Origin: Bacillus_I endophytica_A | GTDB taxonomy: Bacteria > Bacillota > Bacilli > Bacillales > Bacillaceae_H | Direction: 5' to 3' | Assembly: GCF_026790145.1 (NCBI RefSeq) | Contig: NZ_JALAMS010000011.1 | Span: 1-64,000 of the forward strand | DNA: 64,000 nucleotides | Shown: piece after piece, positions 63,993-64,000 of the stretch | Layout of the letters: each line of letters opens with the position of its first letter | How positions within the stretch are numbered: the stretch's first letter is position 1 | The notes under the pieces: model-generated | What the model was told of the DNA's origin: nothing | The model's input: only the letters and a program-made list of their open reading frames with translations | Databases searched by the model: none | Translations under genes and position numbers: made by a program

Positions 63993-64000
63993 AATATCTG

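Noticed and set aside
1..64000. CRISPR arrays, insertion sequences, prophage or tRNA/rRNA genes
   Set aside because: No repeat-spacer pattern, transposase, integrase, inverted-repeat pair or tRNA-like fold was recognised by eye anywhere in the window.

Overview
The window is a chromosomal segment of a low-GC, spore-forming Bacillaceae bacterium, most likely Priestia (the Bacillus megaterium group) or a close relative. The evidence is: a CYP102A (P450 BM3-type) fatty-acid hydroxylase next to a Bm3R1-like repressor with two BM3-type operators; many genes with recognisable Bacillus subtilis counterparts in the same local order (fruRKA, maeA-ywkB, nasDE, citG, bdbDC-cadA, licT-bglPH, mccAB); sporulation-type genes (YhcN/YlaJ lipoprotein, CwlC-like amidase); and purine-rich Shine-Dalgarno sites throughout. 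No rRNA, tRNA, insertion sequence, prophage or CRISPR array is visible.

Layout. 0-10 kb: DAACS symporter, fructose operon fruR-fruK-fruA, Cu/Zn superoxide dismutase lipoprotein, a decayed MurE-like Mur ligase, aspartokinase III, a YhcN/YlaJ lipoprotein and a small membrane protein. 10-21 kb: CwlC-like amidase, a YdaG-like stress flavoprotein, assimilatory nitrite reductase nirBD with a TnrA-like site, fumarase, a MerR-regulated BmrA-like exporter, and maeA-ywkB for malate. 22-30 kb: a three-gene envelope operon (deacetylase, DedA, GT28 glycosyltransferase), then a five-gene Nik/Opp-type ABC transporter behind a cobalamin riboswitch. 30-40 kb: PutP, an AI-2E family protein, a PHB-depolymerase-family esterase, a TetR/epimerase pair, a remnant arsenite permease, BdbCD, and a CadA-type metal ATPase with an ArsR-family operator. 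40-53 kb: gluconate permease with a cre site, a methyltransferase, a frameshifted LuxR regulator, CYP102A with its TetR repressor, and the aryl-beta-glucoside operon licT-bglP-bglH with two antiterminator/terminator modules. 53-64 kb: a sigma-54-type catabolic cassette (PAS-AAA-Fis regulator, secreted hydrolase, CitMHS transporter, AtuA-like pair), Mn-catalase, a YitT protein, and mccB-mccA.

How the genes fit together. Most of the window is housekeeping and nutrient acquisition: sugar PTS systems, gluconate, malate, proline, nitrite, sulfur (reverse transsulfuration) and metal homeostasis. The least described unit is the sigma-54 cassette at 53.5-59.5 kb. A near-consensus -24/-12 promoter lies directly upstream of the hydrolase gene and directly downstream of an enhancer-binding regulator, and the hydrolase, transporter and AtuA genes follow with almost no spacing. 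Its first two genes are broken here. The riboswitch-controlled Nik/Opp transporter is the second unit of interest.

Five genes carry +1 frameshifts, all of them single-base duplications. Three of these genes also have deletions or a nonsense codon, which points to real decay. The other two have only the +1, so a sequencing error or slippage is possible. All functional calls come from reading the sequence; no database search was run.
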